Notes under the pieces: generated by a model | Told to the model about the DNA's origin: nothing | Databases searched by the model: none | What the model saw: only the letters and a program-made list of their open reading frames with translations | Assembly (NCBI RefSeq): GCF_023155275.1 | Contig: NZ_JALMUV010000006.1 | Location: 124,001 to 188,000 of the forward strand | Reading direction: 5' to 3' | From: Streptomyces rhizoryzae | GTDB taxonomy: Bacteria; Actinomycetota; Actinomycetes; Streptomycetales; Streptomycetaceae | DNA length: 64,000 nucleotides | Made by a program: the position numbers and the translations under genes | Shown here: positions 16,558-25,520 of the stretch, one piece after another | How positions within the stretch are numbered: position 1 is the stretch's first letter | How the letters are laid out: every line of letters begins with the position of its first letter

Positions 16558-17291
16558 CCGCCCCCGCCGCCGCGCTGCGCGCCCTCCACCACGACCGCCG
16601 CCCGGACGACCCGCTGATCCTCCCCACCGTCTGGGACGCGGCCTCCGCCCGGGTCTTCGCCGACGCCGGTTTCCCGGCCCTGGCCACGCCCAGCGCGGGC
16701 ATCGCCGCCAGCCTGGGCTACGCGGACGGCGCCACCCCGGCCGGCGAGATGTTCGCCGCCATCGCCCGGATCGTCCGGGCGGTGGACGTCCCGGTGACCG
16801 CCGACGTGGAGGCCGGCTACGGGCTGTCCGCCGCGGAGCTGGCCGGCCGGCTCGCCGAGGCCGGCGCGGCCGGCTGCAACCTGGAGGACTCCGACCACGC
16901 CACCGGCGCCCTCCGCGACCCCGGCGCGCAGGCCGAGTGGCTGGCCGCGGTCCGCGCCGCGGCGGGCGACGGACTGGTCATCAACGCCCGGATCGACACC
17001 TTCCTGCGCGGCGGCACCGGCACCGCCGCCGCCCTGGAGCGGGCCCGCCGCTACGCCGAGGCCGGCGCCGACTGCCTCTACCCGATCCTCGCCCCGCCCG
17101 CCCTGCTCCCCGAGCTGGCCGCCGCCGCCCCGCTCCCGCTCAACGCGCTGGCCACCGCGGACGGCCCGGCCCCGCGCGAACTGGGCGCCCTCGGCGCCAC
17201 CCGGATCACCTTCGGCGGCGGCCTCCAGCGCGGCGCGACGACGGCCCTGGCGGCGGTCGCGGAACGGCTCCGGGAGGGCGCGGCACCGTGA
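16554..17291 (+). CDS. Isocitrate lyase / PEP mutase superfamily protein
   Basis: A 245-residue TIM-barrel enzyme of the PEP mutase / 2-methylisocitrate lyase superfamily. Visible are the PTVWDAASARVF start, the metal-binding TADVEAGYG (82-90) and NLEDSDH (109-115). The KKCGH-type lid loop of true isocitrate lyases is absent, so the reaction may be C-C or P-C bond chemistry on an oxalacetate- or pyruvate-like substrate. The GTG start overlaps the stop of the preceding gene by four bases. Its grouping with two AhpD-like proteins under a MocR regulator is typical of Streptomyces but functionally undefined. Confidence 0.85.
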   Translation: MTAPAAALRALHHDRRPDDPLILPTVWDAASARVFADAGFPALATPSAGIAASLGYADGATPAGEMFAAIARIVRAVDVPVTADVEAGYGLSAAELAGRLAEAGAAGCNLEDSDHATGALRDPGAQAEWLAAVRAAAGDGLVINARIDTFLRGGTGTAAALERARRYAEAGADCLYPILAPPALLPELAAAAPLPLNALATADGPAPRELGALGATRITFGGGLQRGATTALAAVAERLREGAAP

Positions 17292-17325
17292 GCGGCCGCG
17301 GCGCGGCCGGTGGGCCCGGGCGGGG

Positions 17326-17439
17326 TCAGGGGACCAGCAGGTGCACCAGCACCGACCCGCCCAGCACGAGGATCAGCACACCGCCGAGCACGGCCAGCAG
17401 GCCGCGCCGCACGTTGTCGGGCTGGTAGCTGCCCAGCAC
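17326..17439 (-). CDS. Possible 37-residue single-span membrane protein
   Basis: A short reading frame from a GTG at 17439 encodes SYQPDNVRRG followed by a strongly hydrophobic helix (LLAVLGGVLILVLGG) and ends HLLVP. A positively charged flank before one membrane span is a credible small membrane protein, but no clear ribosome-binding site is seen and an upstream in-frame start is possible. It sits convergent to the lyase gene. Confidence 0.35.
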   Translation of the reverse strand: MLGSYQPDNVRRGLLAVLGGVLILVLGGSVLVHLLVP

Positions 17440-17573
17440 GCTGACGGACCGCCGCGCCCCTCGTACGGTCAACGCCCGTCCGCCCGCAGCCCGTTGGGGC
17501 GGTCCGCACCCGGCGCCCGGCGGTCCGCACCCGGCGCCCGGCGGTCCGGCGCCCGCCCCGCCTACCATGGGGC

Positions 17574-18335
17574 ATGCTCTCCCTCGCCCTGGCCCCCTGG
17601 CGGCGGCCGCCGGTGCTGCTGCGGAACGCCGACGTCCCGCACTACGCGGCCAGCACCATGAAGGTCGCCGTGCTCGCCGCCGTCCACCGCAGCGGTCTCG
17701 CCCCCGACCGGGAGATCCCGGTGGTCAACCGCTTCCGCTCGGCCGCCGGCGGGACGTACGCGCACGATCCCGCGCAGGACAGCGACCCCGCGCCCTGGGA
17801 GCTGCTGGGCCGCACCGCGCCGCTCGGCTGGCTCGCCGCGCGGATGGTCAGCCACTCGTCCAACCTCGCGACCAGCCTGTGCACGGCCGCGGTCGGCCCG
17901 GAGGCGGTGGCGGAGGTGTGGCGGCGGGCCGGGGCGTCCGCCGCGTCCGGGAGCCCGCGCGGCATCGAGGACGCCGCGGCCCGCGCCGCCGGGATCGACA
18001 ACACCGTCACCGCCCACGACCTGCTCCGCCTGCTTGCCTCCCTGGAGCCGGCGGTGCTGGCCCGGCTGGAGGACAACGCGCACGCCGTGGACCTGGCCGC
18101 CGGACTGCCCCCCGGCACCCGGCTGGCCAGCAAGAACGGCTGGGTCGACGGGGTGCGGCACAGCGCCGCGGTGGTCCGCCCGCCGGACGCCCCGCCGTAC
18201 GTCCTCGCGGTCTGCTACACCGGCCCGCTCGCCAACGGCCAGGACACCGGCGACCCCGCCGCCCGCCTGCTGGCCCGCCTCTCCGCCCGGGTCTGGGACC
18301 ACCGCCACCGCCTGGCCGGTCCGGCAGGTAGCTGA
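17574..18335 (+). CDS. Class A beta-lactamase-like serine hydrolase
   Basis: A 253-residue penicillin-recognising fold. The catalytic Ser27-x-x-Lys30 (STMK), the Ser95-x-Asn97 motif (SHSSNLA) and a KTG-like Lys187-Asn-Gly189 are in the right order. No signal peptide is seen from this start, so the protein may be cytoplasmic or the true start may be missed upstream. TACCAT lies a few bases before the ATG and could be a -10 element of a leaderless transcript. A strong hairpin follows. Function could be beta-lactam hydrolysis or a peptidase role; the short, atypical sequence makes resistance uncertain. Confidence 0.75.
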   Translation: MLSLALAPWRRPPVLLRNADVPHYAASTMKVAVLAAVHRSGLAPDREIPVVNRFRSAAGGTYAHDPAQDSDPAPWELLGRTAPLGWLAARMVSHSSNLATSLCTAAVGPEAVAEVWRRAGASAASGSPRGIEDAAARAAGIDNTVTAHDLLRLLASLEPAVLARLEDNAHAVDLAAGLPPGTRLASKNGWVDGVRHSAAVVRPPDAPPYVLAVCYTGPLANGQDTGDPAARLLARLSARVWDHRHRLAGPAGS

Positions 18336-18352
18336 CATTACGTCAGATCCCG

Positions 18353-18383
18353 CTCCTTCCGGCGCGATTGCCGCCGGAAGGAG
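18353..18383 (+). terminator. Terminator after the serine hydrolase gene
   Basis: An 11-bp perfect stem (18353-18363 with 18373-18383) and a 9-nt loop lie 18 bp beyond the stop codon, separating this gene from the WXG100-type operon. Confidence 0.7.
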
Positions 18384-18503
18384 GGCTTCCCGACGGTCGT
18401 GTCCACACCGTTACGGGTATCAGGAGAACGGGAGTACGGGCGGCCCGGCCGGCTTGATAGCTTGGTGGTCGAGAGCCCGCGGGGGAACGGGGAGAAGCGG
18501 TTC

Positions 18504-18815
18504 ATGGCCGAGCAGTTCAGGGTCGACCTGGAAGAGCTGGACAACGTCGTACGGCAGCTGCGGCATGTGCAGCGCGACATGGACGAACCAAGCCAGACGG
18601 TGAAATACGGCACGACGATCCCGAAGGCGGCGTTCGGCGTGGGCTTCACCGAGGCCCGGAAGCTCGCCGGCGCCCACGACGGCATGCAGGCGTACATGAC
18701 CGAGGTGCTCGGCGCCCTCCAGCAGCTGATCGCCACCTTCGGCGAGAAGACCGAGGCCAGCCGCGGCGCGTACGAGGACCAGGAGCACGCCGCCCGCCAC
18801 CCGCGGCACGACTGA
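18504..18815 (+). CDS. WXG100-like small helical protein
   Basis: A 103-residue, mostly helical protein resembling Esx/WXG100 proteins of type VII secretion, although the central motif reads F-G-V-G-F rather than W-x-G. GGGGAGAAG precedes the ATG. It is followed after 60 bp by a second, larger WXG100-type gene, as expected for a heterodimeric secretion pair. No other type VII secretion gene lies in the window. Confidence 0.7.
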   Translation: MAEQFRVDLEELDNVVRQLRHVQRDMDEPSQTVKYGTTIPKAAFGVGFTEARKLAGAHDGMQAYMTEVLGALQQLIATFGEKTEASRGAYEDQEHAARHPRHD

Positions 18816-18875
18816 CACCCGCCGCCCGGCCCCGGGCGGACGTGAGCACGAGCGGAACGAGGGAGGGGGACCGGT

Positions 18876-20357
18876 ATGGCGGAAGCCGCGCCGGGGCGCG
18901 ACGGCGCCGCGGAGATGGCGCGCCGGCGGGACGAACGGGAGCGGGCGGAGCGGCTGAAGTCGCTCCAGGGGCAGCGGCTGACCCCGCGGTCGCCCTCCGG
19001 CTTCCACAAGCACGGCCTGCCCGAGCTGCGCGCGATGATCGAACACGCCGGTCCGGAGGCGATCGAGACCGCCGGCCGGCAGTGGCGGGCCGCCGCCGAC
19101 CGGCTGGGCGGCGAGGACGGGCACGGCGGTATCCGCAAGGCGTTCAAGGACGCCGTGGAGCACGCCTCGGCGCACTGGGAGGGCGCCGCGGCGCAGGCGT
19201 TCCGCCGGGAGGCCGCCAAGGTGCTGGCGAAGATCGACCGCAGCTACCAGCACGCCCGCAACGCCGAGTCCACACTGATCGGTTCGCGCACCGCGGGCCC
19301 GGAGGTCGGCGTCGCGCACAACCTCCGCGAGGCGATGAAGGCGATGACCCGGCTGCGGCTCGCCGGGGCCGCCGACGACCCGATGGCGGCGGCGGCCGGG
19401 GCGGACGAGGGCCAGTTCAAGCGGGACATGGCCAACCCCAAGCTGGACACCCGGATGGCGCTGGAGCTCAACCGCGGCAGCCTCCCGCCGGCCCGGCAGC
19501 GCCAGGTCGAGGCCGCCATCGTGATGGACGAACTCGCCGCCCACTACGAGTCCCAGGGCGAACGGCTCCGCGAGGGCACCGGCCAGGGGCTCGACGGCGA
19601 CTGGCCGATCGCCCCCTCCGGCCGCCCGGCCCCGCCGCCGGTGAACGTCGCGGTGACCGGCGGCCCCGCCCCCGAGAAGCCGGCCGCCGCGCAGCGGCCC
19701 AACGGGGTGGGCGGCGGCGCGGTCCCGGCCGCGTTCGACAGCCCGCGCGCCGACCGGCCGGTGACCACCGGCCTGGCCGCGCTGCACGGCGGCACGCTCA
19801 CCCCGCCGCACGCCGCGACCCCGGTCGTCACCGGACCGGCGGCCGGCGCCCACACCCCGGTCACCCCGCCCGCCCCGGTCGCCGGCGCCCTGCTGCCCGG
19901 CGTCATCGGCATCGCGGGCGGCGCGCCGCGCGCCACCGGTGCGCGGGGCACGGGCGGTACGGCCCGCTCGGACGGCTCCGGGCGGAACGCCGGGGGCGGC
20001 GCCGGCAGCCCGGACGCGGTCGCCGCGCGCGCCGCGCTGGCGGGCCGGATGCCCGCCGCCCCGGTGGCGCCCGCCAAGCCGGACGGCCCGGCGGGCGGCA
20101 GCCGGCAGGGCGGCGCCGGGCTGCACCGCAGCCGCGGCGGCGCCCGTGCCACGGCGGCGGACCCGGCGAACGGCCCGGCGGCGGGCCCCGGCCCGGTCCG
20201 GGGCCACGACGGCGGAACGGCCGCCGCGTCCGGTGCGCCGGGCACCGCCGGCCCGGGCGGGCGCGGCCGCGCCGCCGACCGCCGTCCCGGCTACCTCGAC
20301 GAGGACGACCCGGACACCACCCCGCGCCGGGAGATCGCGCCACCGGTGATCGAATGA
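18876..20357 (+). CDS. Large WXG100/PPE-like protein with disordered Ala/Pro/Gly tail
   Basis: A 493-residue protein. Residues 50-230 are helical with a W-x-G motif at Trp101-Glu-Gly103 (SAHWEGAAAQAF). Residues 235-460 are a low-complexity Ala/Pro/Gly tail. The end reads RRPGYLDEDDPDT...IAPPVIE, a C-terminal pattern I recall in Streptomyces Esx-associated proteins. It probably pairs with the preceding small protein as a type VII secretion substrate or surface component. The acidic conserved C-terminus may be a secretion or docking signal. Confidence 0.75.
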   Translation: MAEAAPGRDGAAEMARRRDERERAERLKSLQGQRLTPRSPSGFHKHGLPELRAMIEHAGPEAIETAGRQWRAAADRLGGEDGHGGIRKAFKDAVEHASAHWEGAAAQAFRREAAKVLAKIDRSYQHARNAESTLIGSRTAGPEVGVAHNLREAMKAMTRLRLAGAADDPMAAAAGADEGQFKRDMANPKLDTRMALELNRGSLPPARQRQVEAAIVMDELAAHYESQGERLREGTGQGLDGDWPIAPSGRPAPPPVNVAVTGGPAPEKPAAAQRPNGVGGGAVPAAFDSPRADRPVTTGLAALHGGTLTPPHAATPVVTGPAAGAHTPVTPPAPVAGALLPGVIGIAGGAPRATGARGTGGTARSDGSGRNAGGGAGSPDAVAARAALAGRMPAAPVAPAKPDGPAGGSRQGGAGLHRSRGGARATAADPANGPAAGPGPVRGHDGGTAAASGAPGTAGPGGRGRAADRRPGYLDEDDPDTTPRREIAPPVIE

Positions 20358-20528
20358 GCCGGGACCGAATGAGCCGGTGAGCGCCGGCGGCGGCACGGGT
20401 ACGAGCGGCGGGCGCGGGGGCGGGCTGCGGCGAGCCGGGCGAGCGGGGCGACGAACGGGCCCCGCCGCCCCCCCGCCGCCCGAAAATCGGACGACGTGTC
20501 CCGCTCCCCGCTGTTAGCGTCCGGAGAT

Positions 20529-21038
20529 ATGGAACCGCTCGGCGAGAAACAGATACGCGCGTCCTTCGTGAACTGCTCCAAGGGCGAGGCGAGCCGCCTC
20601 AACCTCCCCGCCGGCCTGCCCGGCCTGCCGTGGGAGGACCTCGACTTCCTGGGGTGGCGCGACCCCCAGGCCCCGGACCGCAGCTATCTGGTCGCGCCCC
20701 GCGGCGACGGCCTCATCGGCGTCACCCTGCGCGTCCCGCAGGGGGTGCGGCGCAGCTTCACCAAGACGACGGTGTGCTCGGTCTGCCTGACCGGCCACCC
20801 CGGCTCCGGCGTCAGCCTGCTGGCCGCCCGCCGCGCCGGACCGGCCGGCCGCCAGGGCAACACCGTCGGCACGTACCTCTGCGCCGACCTCGCCTGCTCC
20901 CTCTACGTCCGCGGCCGCAAGCAGTCCCAGCTCGCCGGGCGGCACAAGGAGAACATCCCGCTGGAGGAGCGGATCGCGCGCACCGTGCGGAATCTCGACG
21001 CCTTCCTGGACAAGGTGCTGGAGGGCGAGCCCGCCTGA
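20529..21038 (+). CDS. FBP-type zinc-finger protein (elongation-factor-G-binding-like)
   Basis: A 169-residue protein with the C-terminal FBP treble-clef zinc finger found in FusB-type EF-G-binding proteins: Cys83-x-x-Cys86 and Cys118-x4-Cys123, followed by SLYVRGRKQ. Streptomyces members are widespread and may act in ribosome rescue or EF-G release; fusidic-acid resistance is not implied. TAGCGT at 20515-20520 lies eight bases before the ATG, so it is probably leaderless or nearly so. Confidence 0.8.
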   Translation: MEPLGEKQIRASFVNCSKGEASRLNLPAGLPGLPWEDLDFLGWRDPQAPDRSYLVAPRGDGLIGVTLRVPQGVRRSFTKTTVCSVCLTGHPGSGVSLLAARRAGPAGRQGNTVGTYLCADLACSLYVRGRKQSQLAGRHKENIPLEERIARTVRNLDAFLDKVLEGEPA

Positions 21039-21060
21039 CGGCCGGGGCGGGCGGCGGGGT

Positions 21061-21882
21061 TCACAGCCCCCGGGCGGCGAGGAAGTCCCCGATCAGCGCC
21101 AGCCACTCCGCGTTCCGCTCGACCATCGGCAGGTGCCCGCTGGCGACCTCCGCGTACTGCGCGCCCGGGATGTGGTCCGCCAGATAACGGGAGTTGGCCG
21201 GGTCCAGCAGCGCGTCCAGCGTGGTGGCGATGACCAGCGTCGGCACCGTGATGCCGGGCAGGTCGGCGGTCGTGTCCACCTCCCTGACCAGCGCCGCCTG
21301 CTCGGCCGAACCGGCCGGCGGCAGCGTCGGGTCCGGGTCCAGGACGGCGGCCAGCTCGGCCGGCGGCAGCGCGTTGAACCGCTGCGCCGACAGCCCGCTC
21401 AGCGCCCGCGCCTGGGCGAAGCCCGCGTAGTCGCCGCGGTCCAGGAGCCGCAGCCACAGGTCCAGCCAGACCCGGGCCCGGGCGTCCGCCTTGGCCAGCC
21501 CGGCGGTCAGCACCAGCCCGCGCACCCGCTCCGGGTGGCGGGCCGCGGCGCGTACCGCGACCGCGGTGCCCATCGAGAAGCCGATGGCGGTGAAGGTCTC
21601 CAGACCGGCCGCGACGGCCTCGGCGACCACCGCGTCGGCCAGCGCGTCCAGCTCCAGCGGGCCGCCGGCCCGCGGGGTGTCCCCGGAGCCGGGGTAGTCG
21701 GGTGCCACCACCCGGTGGCCGGTCGCGGTCAGCGCCGGGATCAGCGTGCCGTAGTTGTCCCGGACCGAGCCGGTGGCGCCGTGGGCCAGCAGCACGCCGG
21801 GGCCGCCGGCGGGACCCGCGACGGTGGTGGACAGCGGAGGAAGGGAAACGGACGTCTTCGGTGCGACGGGAATCTGCGTCAT
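21061..21882 (-). CDS. Alpha/beta-hydrolase
   Basis: A 273-residue alpha/beta-hydrolase with nucleophile Ser103 in GFSMG, an HGATG oxyanion segment near residue 34, and catalytic His250 in SGHLPMVE. The ATG at 21882 is preferred over upstream codons because the MerR-type operator sits at 21899-21916, upstream of it. It is divergent from the merR-like gene and is presumably its regulated target. The substrate is unknown; esterase, lactonase or haloperoxidase-like activity are all possible. Confidence 0.8.
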   Translation of the reverse strand: MTQIPVAPKTSVSLPPLSTTVAGPAGGPGVLLAHGATGSVRDNYGTLIPALTATGHRVVAPDYPGSGDTPRAGGPLELDALADAVVAEAVAAGLETFTAIGFSMGTAVAVRAAARHPERVRGLVLTAGLAKADARARVWLDLWLRLLDRGDYAGFAQARALSGLSAQRFNALPPAELAAVLDPDPTLPPAGSAEQAALVREVDTTADLPGITVPTLVIATTLDALLDPANSRYLADHIPGAQYAEVASGHLPMVERNAEWLALIGDFLAARGL

Positions 21883-21898
21883 GCCGAGAAGGTTGCCG

Positions 21899-21916
21899 CT
21901 TGACACCGGTGTCAAG
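21899..21916. promoter_or_regulatory. Perfect 18-bp palindromic MerR operator
   Basis: CTTGACACCGGTGTCAAG is a perfect 9+9 inverted repeat placed exactly between the divergent hydrolase and MerR genes. It contains TTGACA on both strands, as expected for a MerR-family operator overlapping divergent promoters. Confidence 0.75.
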
Positions 21917-21956
21917 GTCAAGCCGGACCGCGGGAAGCGGGGGAGAGGAGCACCAC

Positions 21957-22394
21957 ATGGGGCACGGGTCACGGACGGGCGCCCGGCCGGCGGACCGGAT
22001 GCGGATCGGCGAACTGGCCCGCCGCACCGGCGTCAGCACCCGCGTACTGCGCTACTACGAGCAGCGCGGCCTGCTCTGCGCCGGGCGCGACCCCAACGGC
22101 TACCGCACCTACGACGCCGACGCCGTGGACACCGTCACCCGGATCCGCGAACTGCTCGCCACCGGTCTGAACACCGACGCCATCCGCGCGCTGCTGCCCT
22201 GCGCCCAGGGCGGACCGGGCCTGACCCCGTGTGCGTTCTCCTGCGGCGTCGTCGAGCGCCAGATGGCCCGACTCGACGACGAGATCGCCGAGTTGCGGCA
22301 GCGCCGGGCGGCCCTGGCGGCGTACGCCCGCACCATGCGGGAACGGCGCGCCCAGGACGAGGCCCTGGCCGCGATGGCCCTGCGCTCGGCCTGA
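21957..22394 (+). CDS. MerR-family transcriptional regulator
   Basis: A 145-residue MerR protein: winged HTH at 15-45 (MRIGELARRTGVSTRVLRYYEQRGLL), the NGYR wing, and a C-terminal coiled coil. Cys82, Cys92 and Cys96 could form a metal or redox sensor, although this subgroup often carries such residues without known metal sensing. The ATG has GGAGAGGAG upstream. It should bind the palindrome at 21899-21916 and control the divergent hydrolase gene. Confidence 0.85.
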   Translation: MGHGSRTGARPADRMRIGELARRTGVSTRVLRYYEQRGLLCAGRDPNGYRTYDADAVDTVTRIRELLATGLNTDAIRALLPCAQGGPGLTPCAFSCGVVERQMARLDDEIAELRQRRAALAAYARTMRERRAQDEALAAMALRSA

Positions 22395-22422
22395 CCGGCC
22401 CGGCCCGGCCCCGAAACGCCCA

Positions 22423-22453
22423 GGGCCCCGCCTCCGGAAAGGAAGCGGGGCCC
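22423..22453. terminator. Bidirectional terminator between merR-like gene and sdhB
   Basis: A 13-bp stem with one mismatch (22423-22435 with 22441-22453) and a GGAAA loop lies between the convergent genes, 21 bp from the end of sdhB. Confidence 0.75.
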
Positions 22454-22474
22454 CGTGCCGATGCGGGCGGAAGG

Positions 22475-23248
22475 TCAGAAGCGCCGGGTGATCAGCGCTC
22501 GCTTGACCTCCTGGATCGCCTTGGTGACCTCGATACCGCGCGGGCAGGCGTCCGTGCAGTTGAAGGTCGTCCGGCAGCGCCAGACGCCGTCCTTGTCGTT
22601 GAGGATCTCCAGCCGCTGCTCGCCGCCCTCGTCACGCGAGTCGAAGATGAAGCGGTGCGCGTTGACGATCGCCGCCGGGCCGAAGTACTGGCCGTCGTTC
22701 CAGAACACCGGGCACGAGGTGGTGCACGCCGCGCACAGGATGCACTTGGTGGTGTCGTCGAAGCGCTCGCGGTCCTCGGCGGACTGGAGCCGCTCACGGG
22801 TCGGCTCGTTGCCGGTGGTGATCAGGAACGGCATCACGTCCCGGTACGCCTGGAAGAAGGGCTCCATGTCGACGACAAGGTCCTTCAGCACCGTCAGGCC
22901 CTTGATGGCCTCGACGGTGATCGGCTTCTCGGGGTTGATGTCCTTGATCAGCGTCTTGCACGCCAGGCGGTTGCGGCCGTTGATGCGCATGGCGTCCGAG
23001 CCGCAGATGCCGTGGGCGCAGGAGCGGCGGAAGGTCAGCGAACCGTCCAGCTCCCACTTGATCTTGTGGAGGGCGTCCAGGACGCGCTCCTTGGGATCGA
23101 TCTCCAGCTGGAAGTCCTCCCAGCGGGCGTCCTCGGAGACCTCCGGGTTGAACCGGCGGATCCGGAAGGTGACGCTGATCGTGTGCGCCGCGGTGGTCTC
23201 GGCCGCGTCCAGCGCCGCGGAGTGCTTGTCGAGAGTCGGGGTGCTCAT
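22475..23248 (-). CDS. sdhB: Succinate dehydrogenase iron-sulfur subunit
   Basis: A 257-residue SdhB. The [2Fe-2S] ligands are Cys77, Cys82, Asp85 (the CxxxxCxxD variant) and Cys97. The ferredoxin-like C-terminal half has Cys169, Cys172, Cys175, Cys179 and Cys225, Cys231, Cys235 for the [4Fe-4S] and [3Fe-4S] clusters. It passes electrons from the flavoprotein to the membrane quinone site. It is the last gene of sdhCDAB, its start touching the sdhA stop. Confidence 0.97.
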   Translation of the reverse strand: MSTPTLDKHSAALDAAETTAAHTISVTFRIRRFNPEVSEDARWEDFQLEIDPKERVLDALHKIKWELDGSLTFRRSCAHGICGSDAMRINGRNRLACKTLIKDINPEKPITVEAIKGLTVLKDLVVDMEPFFQAYRDVMPFLITTGNEPTRERLQSAEDRERFDDTTKCILCAACTTSCPVFWNDGQYFGPAAIVNAHRFIFDSRDEGGEQRLEILNDKDGVWRCRTTFNCTDACPRGIEVTKAIQEVKRALITRRF

Positions 23249-25002
23249 CAGTACTTACGCTCCATCGGCTGGTAGCGGGTCTGCACGACCGGCTTGTAGT
23301 CGAGCCGGATCGACTCGGAGCCGTCGGCGCCCACCTCGCGGTACGCCATGGTGTGCCGCATGAAGTTGACGTCGTCGCGGTTGGGGTAGTCCTCGCGGTA
23401 GTGGCCGCCGCGGGACTCCTTGCGGGCCAGGGCGGACACCGCCATGACCTCGGCCAGGTCGAGCAGGTTGCCCAGCTCGATGGCCTCCAGCAGGTCGGTG
23501 TTGAAGCGCTTGCCCTTGTCCTGGATCGCCACGTTCCTGTAGCGCTCCTTGAGCTCGCCGATCTTCTCCACCGCGGTCTTGATGGTCTGCTCGGTGCGGA
23601 AGACCATGACGTTGGCGTCCATGGTCTCCTGGAGCTCCTTGCGGATCTCGGTGACCCGCTCGCCGCCGGTGGCGTTCCGCAGCCGCTCGACCTGCTCGGC
23701 GACCAGCGCCGCCGGGTCCTCGGGCAGCTCGACGTAGTCGGCCGTCGCGGCGTACTCCGCCGCGGCGATACCGGCCCGGCGGCCGAAGACGTTGATGTCC
23801 AGCAGCGAGTTGGTGCCCAGGCGGTTGGCGCCGTGCACCGAGACGCAGGCGACCTCGCCGGCCGCGTACAGGCCGGGCACGACGGTGGTGTTGTCCGCCA
23901 GGACCTCACCCTCGACGTTGGTCGGGATGCCGCCCATGGCGTAGTGCGCGGTCGGCTGGATCGGGATCGGGTCCGTGTAGGGCTCGATACCGAGGTAGGT
24001 GCGCGCGAACTCGGTGATGTCCGGGAGCTTGGCGTCCAGCTGCTCCGGCGGCAGGTGGGTCAGGTCGAGGTAGACGTGGTCGCCCTCGGGACCGCAGCCG
24101 CGGCCCTCGCGGATCTCCGTGTAGATGGAGCGCGAGACGACGTCCCGCGAGGCGAGGTCCTTCATGACCGGCGCGTACTTCTCCATGAAGCGCTCGCCGT
24201 CCTTGTTGCGGAGGATACCGCCCTCACCGCGGGCGCCCTCCGTCAGCAGGATGCCCATCCGCCAGATGCCGGTCGGGTGGAACTGGAAGAACTCCATGTC
24301 CTCCAGCGGCAGCCCGCGGCGGTAGACGGCGGCCTGGCCGTCACCGGTCAGGGTGTGCGCGTTGGAGGTCACCTTGAAGAACTTGCCGCAGCCGCCGGAG
24401 GCGTAGATCACGGCCTTCGCCTGGAAGATGTGGATCTCGCCGGTGGCCAGCTCGTAGGCGACCACACCGGCCGACCGCTTGACGCCGTCGACCTCGGTGA
24501 TCAGCTGGTCCAGGACGTAGAACTCGTTGAAGAACTCCACGCCCTCCTTGACGCAGTTCTGGTACAGCGTCTGGAGGATCATGTGGCCGGTGCGGTCCGC
24601 GGCGTAGCAGGACCGGCGGACCGGGGCCTCACCGTGGTTGCGGGAGTGGCCGCCGAACCGGCGCTGGTCGATCCGGCCCTCCGGCGTGCGGTTGAAGGGC
24701 AGGCCCATCTTCTCCAGGTCCAGGACCGAGTCGATGGCCTCCTTCGCCAGGATCTCCGCGGCGTCCTGGTCGACCAGGTAGTCACCGCCCTTGACCGTGT
24801 CGAAGGTGTGCCACTCCCAGTTGTCGTCCTCGACGTTGGCCAGGGCCGCGGCCATACCGCCCTGGGCGGCGCCGGTGTGGGAGCGGGTCGGGTAGAGCTT
24901 GGTCAGCACGGCGGTGCGGCTGCGCTTCGTCGCCTCGATGGCGGCGCGCATGCCGGCGCCGCCGGCGCCGACGATGACGGTGTCGTACTTGTGGATCTGC
25001 AT
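23248..25002 (-). CDS. sdhA: Succinate dehydrogenase flavoprotein subunit
   Basis: A 584-residue SdhA. The FAD-binding [13 protein letters not shown] (9-21) is followed by the covalent-flavin His42 in SHTGAAQGG. The substrate-binding [13 protein letters not shown] and the C-terminal [11 protein letters not shown] region are intact. It oxidises succinate to fumarate in the TCA cycle on the cytoplasmic face of the membrane. The stop shares a base with the start of sdhB, and sdhD ends 32 bp upstream. Confidence 0.97.
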   Translation of the reverse strand: MQIHKYDTVIVGAGGAGMRAAIEATKRSRTAVLTKLYPTRSHTGAAQGGMAAALANVEDDNWEWHTFDTVKGGDYLVDQDAAEILAKEAIDSVLDLEKMGLPFNRTPEGRIDQRRFGGHSRNHGEAPVRRSCYAADRTGHMILQTLYQNCVKEGVEFFNEFYVLDQLITEVDGVKRSAGVVAYELATGEIHIFQAKAVIYASGGCGKFFKVTSNAHTLTGDGQAAVYRRGLPLEDMEFFQFHPTGIWRMGILLTEGARGEGGILRNKDGERFMEKYAPVMKDLASRDVVSRSIYTEIREGRGCGPEGDHVYLDLTHLPPEQLDAKLPDITEFARTYLGIEPYTDPIPIQPTAHYAMGGIPTNVEGEVLADNTTVVPGLYAAGEVACVSVHGANRLGTNSLLDINVFGRRAGIAAAEYAATADYVELPEDPAALVAEQVERLRNATGGERVTEIRKELQETMDANVMVFRTEQTIKTAVEKIGELKERYRNVAIQDKGKRFNTDLLEAIELGNLLDLAEVMAVSALARKESRGGHYREDYPNRDDVNFMRHTMAYREVGADGSESIRLDYKPVVQTRYQPMERKY

Positions 25003-25034
25003 GGGTGGAATACCTCAGTCCCTCAGCCCGGGGC

Positions 25035-25514
25035 CTAGCGGATGTTCGGGTCGAAGGTGAAGATCACCAGCGTGCCCAGAAGGACGGTGAACACCGTGGC
25101 GGTGTAGAGCAGCATCTTGAGCCAGAAGCGGGTGTTGTCCCGCTGCGCGTAGTCGTTGATGACGGTGCGCAGGCCGTTGGCCCCGTGCAGCATGGCCAGC
25201 CACAGCATCAGCAGGTCCCAGACCTGCCAGAACGGCGAGGCCCAGCGGCCGGCCACGAAGGCGAAGCCGATCTTGGAGACGCCGCCGTCCAGCACCAGCT
25301 GGATCAGCAGGTGGCCCAGGACCAGGACGACCAGCACGATGCCGGACAGCCGCATGAACAGCCAGCCGTACAGCTCGAAGTTGGTCCGGGTCGACCGGGG
25401 CGTCTTGCGGGTGCGCTTGCGGGGCGCCTCGATGACGGGGGCGGGGTTGTCCGCGTCGTAGAGCGCGACGTTCTCCGCGGCGGTGGCGCCCGCGGTGGTG
25501 GATTCAGCAGACAT
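25035..25514 (-). CDS. sdhD: Succinate dehydrogenase membrane anchor subunit
   Basis: A 159-residue membrane protein with a hydrophilic, basic N-terminus (to about residue 42) and three predicted transmembrane helices. MLHGANGLRTVINDY carries the conserved His-x-x-x-G-L-R region near the haem/quinone site. It sits between sdhC and sdhA in the canonical order. Confidence 0.9.
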   Translation of the reverse strand: MSAESTTAGATAAENVALYDADNPAPVIEAPRKRTRKTPRSTRTNFELYGWLFMRLSGIVLVVLVLGHLLIQLVLDGGVSKIGFAFVAGRWASPFWQVWDLLMLWLAMLHGANGLRTVINDYAQRDNTRFWLKMLLYTATVFTVLLGTLVIFTFDPNIR

Positions 25515-25520
25515 CTCGCG

